From an uncultured Sulfurovum sp. (GTDB lineage Bacteria > Campylobacterota > Campylobacteria > Campylobacterales > Sulfurovaceae), in assembly GCA_937938065.1 (NCBI GenBank), contig CALDBH010000031.1, positions 1-8,081 of the forward strand: a DNA stretch of 8,081 nucleotides, read 5' to 3'. Below, in pieces: positions 1 through 6,323 of the stretch. The notes under the pieces are model-generated. The model did not search any database, was not told the origin of the DNA, and worked only from the letters and a program-made list of their open reading frames with translations. Both the position numbers and the translations under genes were made by a program. Positions within the stretch are counted from its first letter, which is position 1; each line of letters opens with the position of its first letter.

Positions 1-34
1 TGCTAAACTCATTGTGAAGTGAGGACAGAAAGTT

Positions 35-106
35 ATGGGTCTCAATGTAGATTGCCAAACTGCCAAATATGCATTAACTACATGTTTGCTTCATTCTGTT
101 CTGTAA
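35..106 (+). CDS. Possible 23-residue leader reading frame upstream of the PAS gene
   Basis: An ATG at 35 opens 23 codons and ends at TAA 104-106. A GAGGA sequence at 21-25 lies nine bases before the ATG, a reasonable ribosome binding site. The predicted peptide starts MGLNVDCQ and ends LLHSVL, with two cysteines and no run of a single amino acid, so it does not look like a classic attenuation peptide. It ends 39 bases before the PAS gene start. Inverted repeats 45-50/78-83 and 78-84/115-121 overlap it and its spacer and compete for the same middle strand, which would fit a translation-sensitive leader. Nothing shows that it is translated: a frame this short is common by chance, so this is a candidate only. 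Confidence 0.2.
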   Translation: MGLNVDCQTAKYALTTCLLHSVL

Positions 107-121
107 AAACTTTTCATGTAG
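45..121 (+). promoter_or_regulatory. Leader with mutually exclusive inverted repeats before the PAS gene
   Basis: ATGTAG at 45-50 is complementary to CTACAT at 78-83. CTACATG at 78-84 is equally complementary to CATGTAG at 115-121. The middle strand can therefore pair upstream or downstream but not both. A tandem 8-base direct repeat, TGCCAAAC then TGCCAAAT (53-68), lies in the first loop and could instead be a protein-binding site. The loops are long (27 and 30 bases) and the stems short, so stability is doubtful. I see no convincing -10/-35 pair in 1-145; the AT-rich stretch near 122-131 is too close to the start codon to call. Confidence 0.2.
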
Positions 122-145
122 CTTATCTATACCTATGGAGAAAAA

Positions 146-598
146 ATGGGAAAAACAATTAAAAATATTATCACCGGTAAAGAAATCACAAAACCAGATC
201 CAGTGGATATAGAAGTGCCATTTGATGGTGGTGTGATGATCACTGAAACAGATCCAGCTGGTATCATCACATATGCCAACCGTAAATTTCGTGAACTTAC
301 TGGCTATACAAAAGAAGAACTTATTGGTTCACCACACAGTATCAATAGACACCCGGATATGCCAAAAGCAGCGTTTAAAGGTTTGTGGGACACAATTAAA
401 GGTGGTAACTACTGGGAAGGTTTTGTTAAGAATATGACAAACGAGGGGAAATATTATCTGGTTGTTGTATGGATCAAACCAAAATTGGATGATGATGGCA
501 ATATCATCGGATACATCGCAGGAAGAAAGATCCCAGATAAAGACTTAATGCAAAGAGCTTTAGACCAATATAAGGTCATGATGCATGACGAGATGTAG
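146..598 (+). CDS. Stand-alone PAS-domain sensor, Aer/CetB type
   Basis: This 150-residue cytoplasmic protein is essentially one PAS domain (about residues 25-130) with no transmembrane segment, HAMP, methyl-accepting or kinase domain. It closely resembles the N-terminal sensor domain of the aerotaxis receptor Aer, most strikingly at RHPDMPKAAFKGLWDTIK (residues 68-85) and WEGFVKN (90-96). Residues known to support FAD binding in E. coli Aer appear conserved: N45 (Aer N34), R68, H69, D71 (Aer R57, H58, D60) and W90 (Aer W70). In Campylobacter a single-domain PAS protein of this kind, CetB, works with the separate membrane transducer CetA in energy taxis. I infer a redox or energy-taxis sensor, but no transducer gene lies in the window, so the partner is unknown. 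The ribosome binding site is GGAG at 136-139. The gene is monocistronic and ends in a strong terminator. Confidence 0.85.
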   Translation: MGKTIKNIITGKEITKPDPVDIEVPFDGGVMITETDPAGIITYANRKFRELTGYTKEELIGSPHSINRHPDMPKAAFKGLWDTIKGGNYWEGFVKNMTNEGKYYLVVVWIKPKLDDDGNIIGYIAGRKIPDKDLMQRALDQYKVMMHDEM

Positions 599-627
599 TT
601 AATGGGCCTGACCCATTAACTTTTTTT
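598..627 (+). terminator. Rho-independent terminator of the PAS gene
   Basis: A perfect 9-bp stem, GTTAATGGG (598-606) and CCCATTAAC (612-620), encloses the 5-base loop CCTGA and is followed by seven T (621-627). The stem starts on the last base of the PAS stop codon. On the minus strand the hairpin lies just past the stop of the 76-residue gene but has no T-tract after it, so strong termination is expected only on the + strand. Confidence 0.92.
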
Positions 628-633
628 CGAAAA

Positions 634-864
634 CTATAAACTTTTTTTCGCCTCTTGCAATGCTGCAATCACTGCATCTATATTGGCTTTAGGGATATGC
701 ACTTTCCAATCTGGCTCTTCAGCACCTGCCTGAAGTGAAATACCAATACTTGCTACACTCTCACTCTTTGGACCATAAGGCTCAGATACAGTAGTTATAC
801 TGATCTTACCATCTTTTGTACCACTCAACGTCATTTCGTCTATTTTCGTTACTGTTCCGCTCAT
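634..864 (-). CDS. Small protein of unknown function (76 aa)
   Basis: I do not recognise this protein. It begins MSGTVTKIDE and has no signal peptide or membrane segment. Residues 1-55 alternate polar and hydrophobic residues like a set of beta strands, and residues 58-75 (IPKANIDAVIAALQEAKK) form a clear amphipathic helix. A strand layout ending in WKVHIP plus one helix would suit a small nucleic-acid- or ligand-binding fold, but that is a guess. The start is supported by AAAGGA seven to eight bases upstream on the minus strand. An extended -10 box (TGaTATAAT, 896-904) sits in the gap after lpxD, so the gene probably has its own promoter in addition to any read-through. It converges on the PAS gene. 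A real gene is likely because of the promoter, ribosome site and protein-like composition. Confidence 0.7.
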   Translation of the reverse strand: MSGTVTKIDEMTLSGTKDGKISITTVSEPYGPKSESVASIGISLQAGAEEPDWKVHIPKANIDAVIAALQEAKKSL

Positions 865-895
865 AAATCATCCTTTAAATTTTTAATGTAAATTA

Positions 896-904
896 ATTAT
901 ATCA
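896..904 (-). promoter_or_regulatory. Extended -10 promoter for the 76-aa gene
   Basis: On the minus strand the bases read TGaTATAAT, a perfect extended -10 box. It lies 31 bases before the start codon of the small gene and just past the lpxD stop. No TTGACA-like -35 is present and the upstream DNA is A/T-rich, which is usual for sigma-70 promoters in Campylobacterota. The predicted transcript start is near 889. Confidence 0.6.
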
Positions 905-915
905 CAAATAATTAA

Positions 916-1875
916 CTATTTTTTACCTTTTACCAAACCCATCATTTTAGCTTGCAAACGCAACCACATCTTATGGTCTATTGCAGGGAAACCTGCATAG
1001 GTTTTACCCCCTTCAAGAGATTTGGTAACACCACCTTTACCCGCGATGGTTGCAAAAGCTCCCACCTCTAAATGTCCTGCAGTCGCACTCTGTCCACCCA
1101 TCACTACATTTCTGCCTAAAGTCGTAGAACCTGCAAGTCCAACTTGTGCAGCACAAAGGCTATGCTCACCTACATCACAATTGTGTGCGATTTGTATAAG
1201 GTTATCCAGCTTGGTACCTTTACGTATATACGTCGTACCAAATACTGCTCTGTCTATAGTGCAGTTTGCCCCTATCTCTACATCATCTTCCACCACCACA
1301 TTACCATTCTGATAGATCTTGACATGTTCACCTAGCTTTGTATGTGCAAAACCGTATCCATCACAACCGATCACCGTACCACTATGTATGATACACTCAG
1401 AACCAATTTTCGTATGGTGGTAGAGGGTCACGTTGGGATGAAGAAGAGTCCCTGAACCTATAGTGACATTATCACCCACATAACAGCCTGCCAAGAGTGT
1501 AACATTATCGCCAAGTGTGACGTTTTTACCAAAAGAGACGTTTTTGTCTATATCACATCCCTCACCTACAGTAGGCTGTTCTGTTTCACTCCCAAGTTTA
1601 TGTGCAAAGAACTTAGAAACTAGTGCCAATTTGAGATACGCTTCATCTGTAATAAGGGCTATCGTACCAGAAGGCAATAGCGCTGCATGCTTTTCGTCTA
1701 TCAGTACAGCTGCTGCTTTGGTATCTGCCAGCTGTGAAGCATATTTACTGTCAGTAAAAAAACTAAGTTGTGAGGAGGTTGCTTCGCTCAGTGTATGTAT
1801 CCCCTCTATAGTGATATCTTCACCTTGAAAATCTAACCCAATATGTTCTGTAATTTTTGAGAGTGTGTAAGTCAT
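916..1875 (-). CDS. lpxD: UDP-3-O-acylglucosamine N-acyltransferase (lipid A synthesis)
   Basis: LpxD transfers a 3-hydroxyacyl chain from acyl carrier protein to the 2-amino group of UDP-3-O-acyl-glucosamine, the third step of lipid A synthesis in the cytoplasm. The 319-residue protein has the expected plan: an N-terminal nucleotide-binding domain (about 1-100), a long left-handed beta helix of hexapeptide repeats (about 103-280, for example VTIGSG and VEIGAN), and a C-terminal helix. The signature DNLIQIAHN (224-232) carries the catalytic histidine, H231, equivalent to H239 of E. coli. It is slightly shorter than the E. coli enzyme (about 340 aa), mainly at the C-terminus. The start at 1875 is supported by AAAGGA eight to nine bases upstream. 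It follows ilvN after 69 bases; ilvB-ilvN-lpxD is, from memory, also the order in Campylobacter. Co-transcription with ilvBN is likely but the gap holds a hairpin. Confidence 0.95.
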   Translation of the reverse strand: MTYTLSKITEHIGLDFQGEDITIEGIHTLSEATSSQLSFFTDSKYASQLADTKAAAVLIDEKHAALLPSGTIALITDEAYLKLALVSKFFAHKLGSETEQPTVGEGCDIDKNVSFGKNVTLGDNVTLLAGCYVGDNVTIGSGTLLHPNVTLYHHTKIGSECIIHSGTVIGCDGYGFAHTKLGEHVKIYQNGNVVVEDDVEIGANCTIDRAVFGTTYIRKGTKLDNLIQIAHNCDVGEHSLCAAQVGLAGSTTLGRNVVMGGQSATAGHLEVGAFATIAGKGGVTKSLEGGKTYAGFPAIDHKMWLRLQAKMMGLVKGKK

Positions 1876-1884
1876 AAAGTGGTC

Positions 1885-1934
1885 CTTTTAACTTAAAGTA
1901 GGTGTCACTCGCCTCATAGGAAAGTGACAGAAGT
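1885..1934. repeat. Intergenic element, copy A (ilvN-lpxD gap)
   Basis: CTTTTAAC-t-TAAAGT (1885-1899), AGTGAC (1923-1928) and GAAGT (1930-1934) occur in the same order and orientation as CTTTTAACTAAAGT, AGTGAC and GAAGT at 6793-6826. Copy A has about 20 extra bases forming the first arm and loop of a hairpin. The likeness was found by eye in two unrelated intergenic gaps. It could be a degraded dispersed repeat or chance. Confidence 0.25.
1903..1929 (-). promoter_or_regulatory. Hairpin between ilvN and lpxD
   Basis: TGTCACT (1903-1909) and AGTGACA (1923-1929) form a perfect 7-bp stem. Inside it, CCT and AGG (1912-1914, 1918-1920) can pair across a 2x2 internal loop. No T-tract follows on either strand, so it does not look like an intrinsic terminator. 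In the minus-strand transcript it lies 15 bases after the ilvN stop and 27 bases before the lpxD start. It could stabilise the ilvBN message or mark a processing site. Confidence 0.4.
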
Positions 1935-1944
1935 AGAATAATTT

Positions 1945-2424
1945 TTATCTTTCTATAGCCACAACACCGCCACGTATAACCTCTGTAGGATTATAACGCT
2001 GTGCTGCTTCTATGAAATGCTGTATACGTTTTGGTTCATCTGCTACCATAGCAATGATCATATCTTTACCAACATTTGCTATACCGCCATTATATGCTGC
2101 ACATAATGCACCGATATCACTTAAATGTTCAGTGATAGGAAACTTCACTAACACCATCTCTTTTTCAACCATCTCTTCATGCTCAATCACTTTATAGACA
2201 GGAATCAATTTGTGTAACTGCTTGGTAATCTGCTCCATCACTTTAGTAGAACCATTGGTTGCGATTGTAATGTGTGACATCTCACTGTCTGGTATAGGTG
2301 CTACGGTCAGTGACTCAATGTTATACCCACGTCCTGCAAAAAGTGCCGTAACACGTGCAAGAACAGAACTTTCATTCAACACGATAACAGAAATAACACG
2401 TCTTTCATTAATAGAATTTGCCAT
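1945..2424 (-). CDS. ilvN: Acetolactate synthase regulatory (small) subunit
   Basis: The regulatory subunit of acetohydroxyacid synthase activates the catalytic IlvB subunit and gives it feedback inhibition by valine. The 159-residue protein matches the IlvH/IlvN family over its length: an N-terminal ACT domain (about 9-82, with RRVISVIVLNE and GRGYNIESLTVAPIPD), the IlvH-like stretch KQLHKLIPVYKVIE, and a C-terminal domain ending VIRGGVVAIER. Residue N35 matches E. coli IlvH N29. At the E. coli G14 position, however, this protein has serine (S20, in NESSVLARV). G14 changes in E. coli IlvH reduce valine sensitivity. The start codon overlaps the ilvB stop by one base (TAATG), with AAGGAGAGG just upstream inside ilvB, so translation is probably coupled and subunits made in proportion. 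The symbol ilvH is an equally valid name. Confidence 0.95.
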   Translation of the reverse strand: MANSINERRVISVIVLNESSVLARVTALFAGRGYNIESLTVAPIPDSEMSHITIATNGSTKVMEQITKQLHKLIPVYKVIEHEEMVEKEMVLVKFPITEHLSDIGALCAAYNGGIANVGKDMIIAMVADEPKRIQHFIEAAQRYNPTEVIRGGVVAIER

Positions 2425-4118
2425 TATTCCTCTCCTTTTTGTGGTAACATCATATTGAAGAGTGCACCGCCTGATGGTACCATTGGAAGTACGTTTTCAA
2501 AACGATTTACAGCAACGTTCATAAAACATACTTTGTCTTGTTCTATAGCATCCTTGATAGCCGCATCAAACTCCGCCTTTGTTGTAACATCATACCCTAT
2601 ACCACCACACGCTTCAGCTAAGGCTTTCCAATTTGGTTGGAACGTTAAGTCTGTCTCTGAGTAACGTTTCTCATAAAAGAACGTCTGCCACTGTCTAACC
2701 ATTCCCAAGAAATGGTTATTGAGTATCAGGTTGATGACTGGTATTTTATACTCAGCTGCTGTTACAAGCTCCTGCATATTCATAAGGATCGAACCATCAC
2801 CTGTGACATTGATAACTGTTTTATCCGGGAAGGCTTTTTTAGCACCCAGAGCTGCAGGAAAACCAAAGCCCATTGTTCCCAATCCACCGGAATTGATCCA
2901 TTGGCGTGGTCTGTCAAATGGGAAATGTTGTGCTGCCCACATTTGGTGTTGTCCAACATCTGAAGTGATAATGGCATTTTCACCTACAAGCTCCCCGATG
3001 CGTTCTATAGCCCATTGCGGCTTGATGACTTCATCAGAATCGACAAAAGACTGAGGATGAAGATCATCATAACGATTAAGTATCTCTCTCCATGCCTGAA
3101 ATCTGTCTGTATCTATACCATCAAGAAGTGGTAACATCGCTTCAAGTACTTCAGTTACATCACCTACGATAGGATAGTCAACATCAACTAACTTACCAAT
3201 ATTCGCTGCATCGATATCTACATGAATGATGTCCGCATATTTGGCAAATTCAGAAAGTTTACCTGTAACCCTATCATCAAATCTGGCACCAAGAGAGATA
3301 ACAAGGTCTGTCTCTGACATCGCCATATTTGATGCATAGTTACCATGCATCCCCAACATACCAAGAAGCAGTGGATTTTTTGCACCCAGTACACCTCTTG
3401 CCATCAATGTTTCAACCGCCGGTATCTGTGTTTTTAGTGCTAATTCACGTACAAGGTCACTTGCATTTGAAAGTACAACACCACCACCGATGTAAAGCAA
3501 CGGTTTCTTTGCTTTTTTCATCGCTTCAACCGCTTTATCTATCTGCTTTTTATTGCCTTTGTATGTTGGCTTATACGTAGGGATATCTACAGAATCAGGG
3601 TAGACAAATTCACCGATATCTACAGTGATGTCTTTAGGTATATCTATCAGTACAGGTCCCGGTCTTCCAGAACGAGCAATATAAAATGCTTCTTTCATCA
3701 AACGCGGAAGCTCTTCTAATGAACGTACCAAGAAGTTATGTTTTGTACATGGTCTAGATATACCTACGGCATCTATCTCTTGAAATCCATCTGTACCGAT
3801 AAGCGCCAAAGGCACTTGTCCAGAGATAACGACCATAGGAATTGAGTCCATATACGCTGTAGCAAGTCCAGTGACCGCATTTGTAAACCCTGGTCCACTG
3901 GTAACCATAGCAACACCTACTTCACCCGTAGCTCTTGCATAACCATCTGCTGCATGAACAGATGCTTGTTCGTGACGGTTCAAGATATGCTCAAACCCCT
4001 CTTGCTTGTAAATTTCATCATAAACGTGCATGATAGCTCCACCAGGGTAACCAAATACGGTCTTAACACCCTCAGCGATAATCGCTTCACACACCATTTG
4101 TGCACCACTCATCTGCAT
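2424..4118 (-). CDS. ilvB: Acetolactate synthase catalytic (large) subunit
   Basis: This thiamine-diphosphate enzyme condenses two pyruvates to 2-acetolactate (valine, leucine) or pyruvate with 2-oxobutanoate to 2-aceto-2-hydroxybutanoate (isoleucine). Its 564 residues match the normal family length. The N-terminal TPP domain has GYPGGAIMHVYDEIY and RHEQASVHAADGYARATG, where E50 is the catalytic glutamate. The central FAD-binding domain (about 190-340) includes GARFDDRVTGK. The C-terminal domain has the TPP/Mg motif GDG (440-442) through NN (467-468), and GMVRQW (472-477), the region where herbicides bind in other family members. All key residues are present, so the enzyme should be active. 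Of two nearby ATGs (codons 1 and 3) the first is preferred: GGAG lies eight bases upstream. It heads ilvB-ilvN and probably lpxD, behind its own -10 box. The 5' leader looks too short for leader-peptide attenuation. Confidence 0.97.
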   Translation of the reverse strand: MQMSGAQMVCEAIIAEGVKTVFGYPGGAIMHVYDEIYKQEGFEHILNRHEQASVHAADGYARATGEVGVAMVTSGPGFTNAVTGLATAYMDSIPMVVISGQVPLALIGTDGFQEIDAVGISRPCTKHNFLVRSLEELPRLMKEAFYIARSGRPGPVLIDIPKDITVDIGEFVYPDSVDIPTYKPTYKGNKKQIDKAVEAMKKAKKPLLYIGGGVVLSNASDLVRELALKTQIPAVETLMARGVLGAKNPLLLGMLGMHGNYASNMAMSETDLVISLGARFDDRVTGKLSEFAKYADIIHVDIDAANIGKLVDVDYPIVGDVTEVLEAMLPLLDGIDTDRFQAWREILNRYDDLHPQSFVDSDEVIKPQWAIERIGELVGENAIITSDVGQHQMWAAQHFPFDRPRQWINSGGLGTMGFGFPAALGAKKAFPDKTVINVTGDGSILMNMQELVTAAEYKIPVINLILNNHFLGMVRQWQTFFYEKRYSETDLTFQPNWKALAEACGGIGYDVTTKAEFDAAIKDAIEQDKVCFMNVAVNRFENVLPMVPSGGALFNMMLPQKGEE

Positions 4119-4150
4119 GGTTTACACTCCATTTAAATATATTTTTGTTG

Positions 4151-4156
4151 ATTATA
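4151..4156 (-). promoter_or_regulatory. -10 box of the ilvB-ilvN promoter
   Basis: The minus strand reads a perfect TATAAT 32 bases before the ilvB start. A six-T run lies immediately upstream (TTTTTTAGC before the box), typical of Campylobacterota sigma-70 promoters that lack a defined -35. The best -35-like sequence, TTAAAC at 16-base spacing, is poor. The predicted transcript start is near 4144, giving a leader of about 26 bases, with no room for a leader peptide or T-box. Confidence 0.6.
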
Positions 4157-4174
4157 GCTAAAAAAGATTAGAGT

Positions 4175-5083
4175 TTAATGGGTCTCATCCGAGCAAGCTT
4201 CTATCGCTACACCTTCACGTAAGCCATCATCTATGACTACACAACGTTCAAATCCTAACAAAGAGAAGAGTTGTTTATAGATAAGTATACCTGCAGCGAT
4301 AAGATCAGAACGTCCTGTACCTACAGCGATTTCTCTCTCTTCAAATGGCATGGAGAGTAATTTTTGTAAGTAGATATCCAACTCACCTACTTCAAGTGCA
4401 GTACCATTTATCTTGGTGGCGTCATAGGTTTCATAATTTTGGCCAAGTTTCATCGCTGCCACCGTAGTGGGTGTTCCGGCTGTAGCAACAAAGGCATTTA
4501 CTTTACCTCTAGTCTCATACATTTGCTCACAAAAGATTTGTATCTCAGCCATCTCTTTGGGAAGTATTTTCTCTATATTTTCCAGTGTTTCATGGATTTG
4601 GGCGATGGTCACTATCCCCACAGGAAAACTTTTGGAAACAGTTTCATTTTCATAATGAAAGATGAGTTCAGTAGAACCCCCGCCTATGTCTATAAGCACA
4701 AAGGTATCAGAAGGATATTGTAATGTATTTAGTCTGTGCTTCACAGCAAGTAAAGTCAGTCTTGCCTCTTCTTGACCGGAGATAATGTCAAAGGCTACAC
4801 CTGTTGCATTCTTGATTTGAGAAAGGACGTCATCTGAGTTCACTGCTCTGCGTACAGCTTCAGTTGTCACAGCCCTGACAACTGAAGAGGAAAAGTCTAT
4901 CTGTTCTTGTGCTTCTTGAATTGCGGAGATGACCCTACCTATAGCTTCATTATTGATAGTGCCATGATGTGCCAATCCATCTGCCGTTTTAACAGTCTTT
5001 TCATACTCGGATATCTGTCTACCTGTAGTGCAGTCATACTCTAATACACGTAAAGTATTTGAACCTAGATCAATCGCTATCAT
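4175..5083 (-). CDS. Ppx/GppA-family phosphatase (exopolyphosphatase or pppGpp hydrolase)
   Basis: This family has an actin-like (ASKHA) fold and removes terminal phosphates from polyphosphate and/or converts pppGpp to ppGpp. Visible motifs are IDLGSNTLRV (4-13, first phosphate loop), SGQEEARL (102-109, holding the catalytic glutamate, E105/E106), IDIGGGSTEL (131-140, second phosphate loop), TAGTPTT (201-207) and GRSDLIAAG (257-265). At 302 residues it is the short form: it has both halves of the actin-like domain but lacks the C-terminal HD-like region of E. coli Ppx and GppA (about 500 aa). Sequence alone does not separate the two activities, so I give no symbol. The ATG directly follows the ilvA stop with no spacer and the AAGAAGAG stretch lies within ilvA, so translation is probably coupled. 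Its place between ilvA and ilvB may link branched-chain amino acid supply with stringent signalling; that is inference. Confidence 0.9.
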   Translation of the reverse strand: MIAIDLGSNTLRVLEYDCTTGRQISEYEKTVKTADGLAHHGTINNEAIGRVISAIQEAQEQIDFSSSVVRAVTTEAVRRAVNSDDVLSQIKNATGVAFDIISGQEEARLTLLAVKHRLNTLQYPSDTFVLIDIGGGSTELIFHYENETVSKSFPVGIVTIAQIHETLENIEKILPKEMAEIQIFCEQMYETRGKVNAFVATAGTPTTVAAMKLGQNYETYDATKINGTALEVGELDIYLQKLLSMPFEEREIAVGTGRSDLIAAGILIYKQLFSLLGFERCVVIDDGLREGVAIEACSDETH

Positions 5084-6295
5084 CTAATGCTCTTCTTTAA
5101 AAGAAAACCCATCCTCTTTTAATTGTGCTCTTATCTCTGCTTGATGCTCCAACCCTTTAGTCTCTAAGGAAACAGAAACATGCGCATCACCAAATTCCAG
5201 ATCTATAGACGTTCTGTCATATCCGATCTGTACAATATTTGCACCTGTATGAGTAAGTATTTCGGTCAATGACTGCAAGGCACCTGGTTTGTCTATGAGC
5301 GTTACAAGAAGTTTCATCTTACGTGCAGACTTCATAAGCCCTTTTTCGATGATCAGAGAAAGCATCGTAACATCTATATTTCCACCGCTAAGTACCACGC
5401 CTACCTTTGAACCTTTAGGTAGATCTATCTTCCCATGTAAAAGTGCAGCAACACCTACCGCACCTGCACCCTCTACCAATACTTTTTGTTTTTCCAACAA
5501 AAAGAGTATGGCAGAAGCGATCTCATCTTCACCAACTGTCTCAAACACATCTACATTATTTAAGATATACTCTAAGGTGATCGGTGAAGTATCTCGTACG
5601 GCAATACCGTCTGCTATGGTTCTCACCGAGGTTGTATCGATTGGTGTTTTTGCATCGTAAGAATTTTTCATCGCAGGTGCTCCTTCTGAGGATATACCTA
5701 TGATCTTACACTCAGGATTGAGGGCTTTACTTGCCACAGACATACCTGAGATAAGCCCTCCTCCACCTACAGGAATAACAAGCGCATCAAGATCAGCTAT
5801 CTCATCAAATATTTCAAGTGTCACAGTCCCTTGTCCTGACATCACTTCATCATCTGCAAAAGGATGTACAAAAGCATAGTTATTCTCTTCACCAAATGTC
5901 ACTGCATAAGCATAAGCTTCATCATAGTTAGCCCCATGAAGTATCACATTTGCACCAAACTCTTTCACTCCCATGACTTTGGTCAATGGTGTTGATTCTG
6001 GCATAATAATGGTTGCATCTAAGTCAAAGTATTTTGCTGAAAAAGCCACACCCTGTGCATGATTACCTGCAGATGCTGCAACAACACCACGTCTGTCACC
6101 CGCCTCTATAAGAGAAGCAATTTTATTAAAAGCCCCTCTGAGTTTAAATGCACCTGTACGCTGTAAATTCTCTTTTTTAAGATACACTTCATAGCCACTT
6201 AATTGGCTTAAAATAGGTGCATAAGAGAGGGGTGTCCTATGTACTACATTGGATACCCTATCGTACGCTTTTTCTATACTTTTTAAGTCTAACAT
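5084..6295 (-). CDS. ilvA: Threonine ammonia-lyase (dehydratase) with C-terminal ACT domain
   Basis: IlvA is a PLP enzyme that deaminates L-threonine to 2-oxobutanoate, the entry to isoleucine synthesis. The catalytic domain (about 1-320) shows KENLQRTGAFKLRGA, with K51 as the PLP-binding lysine, SAGNHAQGVAFSA (75-87), the glycine loop PVGGGGLISG (175-184) that holds the PLP phosphate, and LSGGN (302-306). A single ACT domain follows (about 328-400: MKLLVTLIDKPGALQSL onward). The 403-residue length fits the one-ACT type rather than the 514-residue E. coli biosynthetic IlvA with two ACT-like units. Isoleucine control may therefore differ; a catabolic role is possible, but the adjacent ilvBN genes argue for biosynthesis. 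The start is supported by AGGAAAG just upstream and an extended -10 box at 6324-6332. It is first in a two-gene unit with the Ppx/GppA gene and may read on into ilvB. Confidence 0.95.
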   Translation of the reverse strand: MLDLKSIEKAYDRVSNVVHRTPLSYAPILSQLSGYEVYLKKENLQRTGAFKLRGAFNKIASLIEAGDRRGVVAASAGNHAQGVAFSAKYFDLDATIIMPESTPLTKVMGVKEFGANVILHGANYDEAYAYAVTFGEENNYAFVHPFADDEVMSGQGTVTLEIFDEIADLDALVIPVGGGGLISGMSVASKALNPECKIIGISSEGAPAMKNSYDAKTPIDTTSVRTIADGIAVRDTSPITLEYILNNVDVFETVGEDEIASAILFLLEKQKVLVEGAGAVGVAALLHGKIDLPKGSKVGVVLSGGNIDVTMLSLIIEKGLMKSARKMKLLVTLIDKPGALQSLTEILTHTGANIVQIGYDRTSIDLEFGDAHVSVSLETKGLEHQAEIRAQLKEDGFSFKEEH

Positions 6296-6311
6296 TATCT
6301 TTCCTAGATAT

Positions 6312-6317
6312 TATATT
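6312..6317 (+). promoter_or_regulatory. Possible -10 box of the CoA-binding protein gene
   Basis: TATATT on the + strand lies 31 bases before the ATG at 6349. It fits a transcript start near 6325 and a leader of about 24 bases. It overlaps the ilvA promoter region on the other strand. There is no -35 and no TGN extension, so the call is weak. Confidence 0.3.
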
Positions 6318-6323
6318 GTAAGA

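Noticed and set aside
33..44. Ten-base match ATGGGTCTCA between the left edge and 4179-4188
   Set aside because: The second copy is coding (the end of the Ppx/GppA gene) and ten-base matches are expected many times by chance in a window of this size.
642..648. Second T run after the PAS terminator
   Set aside because: On the minus strand it is the AAA/AAG lysine codons at the end of the 76-aa gene, with no stem next to it.
1022..1312. 96-codon open frame on the + strand inside lpxD
   Set aside because: It is antisense to the hexapeptide repeats of lpxD; the composition (Pro, Ser, Thr runs) is that of a reverse-strand artefact.
2719..3054. 111-codon open frame on the + strand inside ilvB
   Set aside because: It is antisense to the conserved TPP-binding part of ilvB, without its own promoter or a family likeness.
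4157..4180. Terminator after the Ppx/GppA gene (six-T run past its stop)
   Set aside because: Only a 3-bp GAG/CTC pairing precedes the T run, too weak for an intrinsic terminator; the T run is better explained as part of the ilvB promoter.
5289..5660. 123-codon open frame on the + strand inside ilvA
   Set aside because: It is fully antisense to a complete ilvA with all motifs, has no convincing ribosome site, and reads as low-complexity Ser/Thr/Pro-rich protein typical of shadow frames.
6310..6315. Second TATAAT as the main ilvA promoter
   Set aside because: The transcript would start about eight bases before the ATG and leave most of the AGGAAAG site out; the extended box at 6324-6332 fits better.
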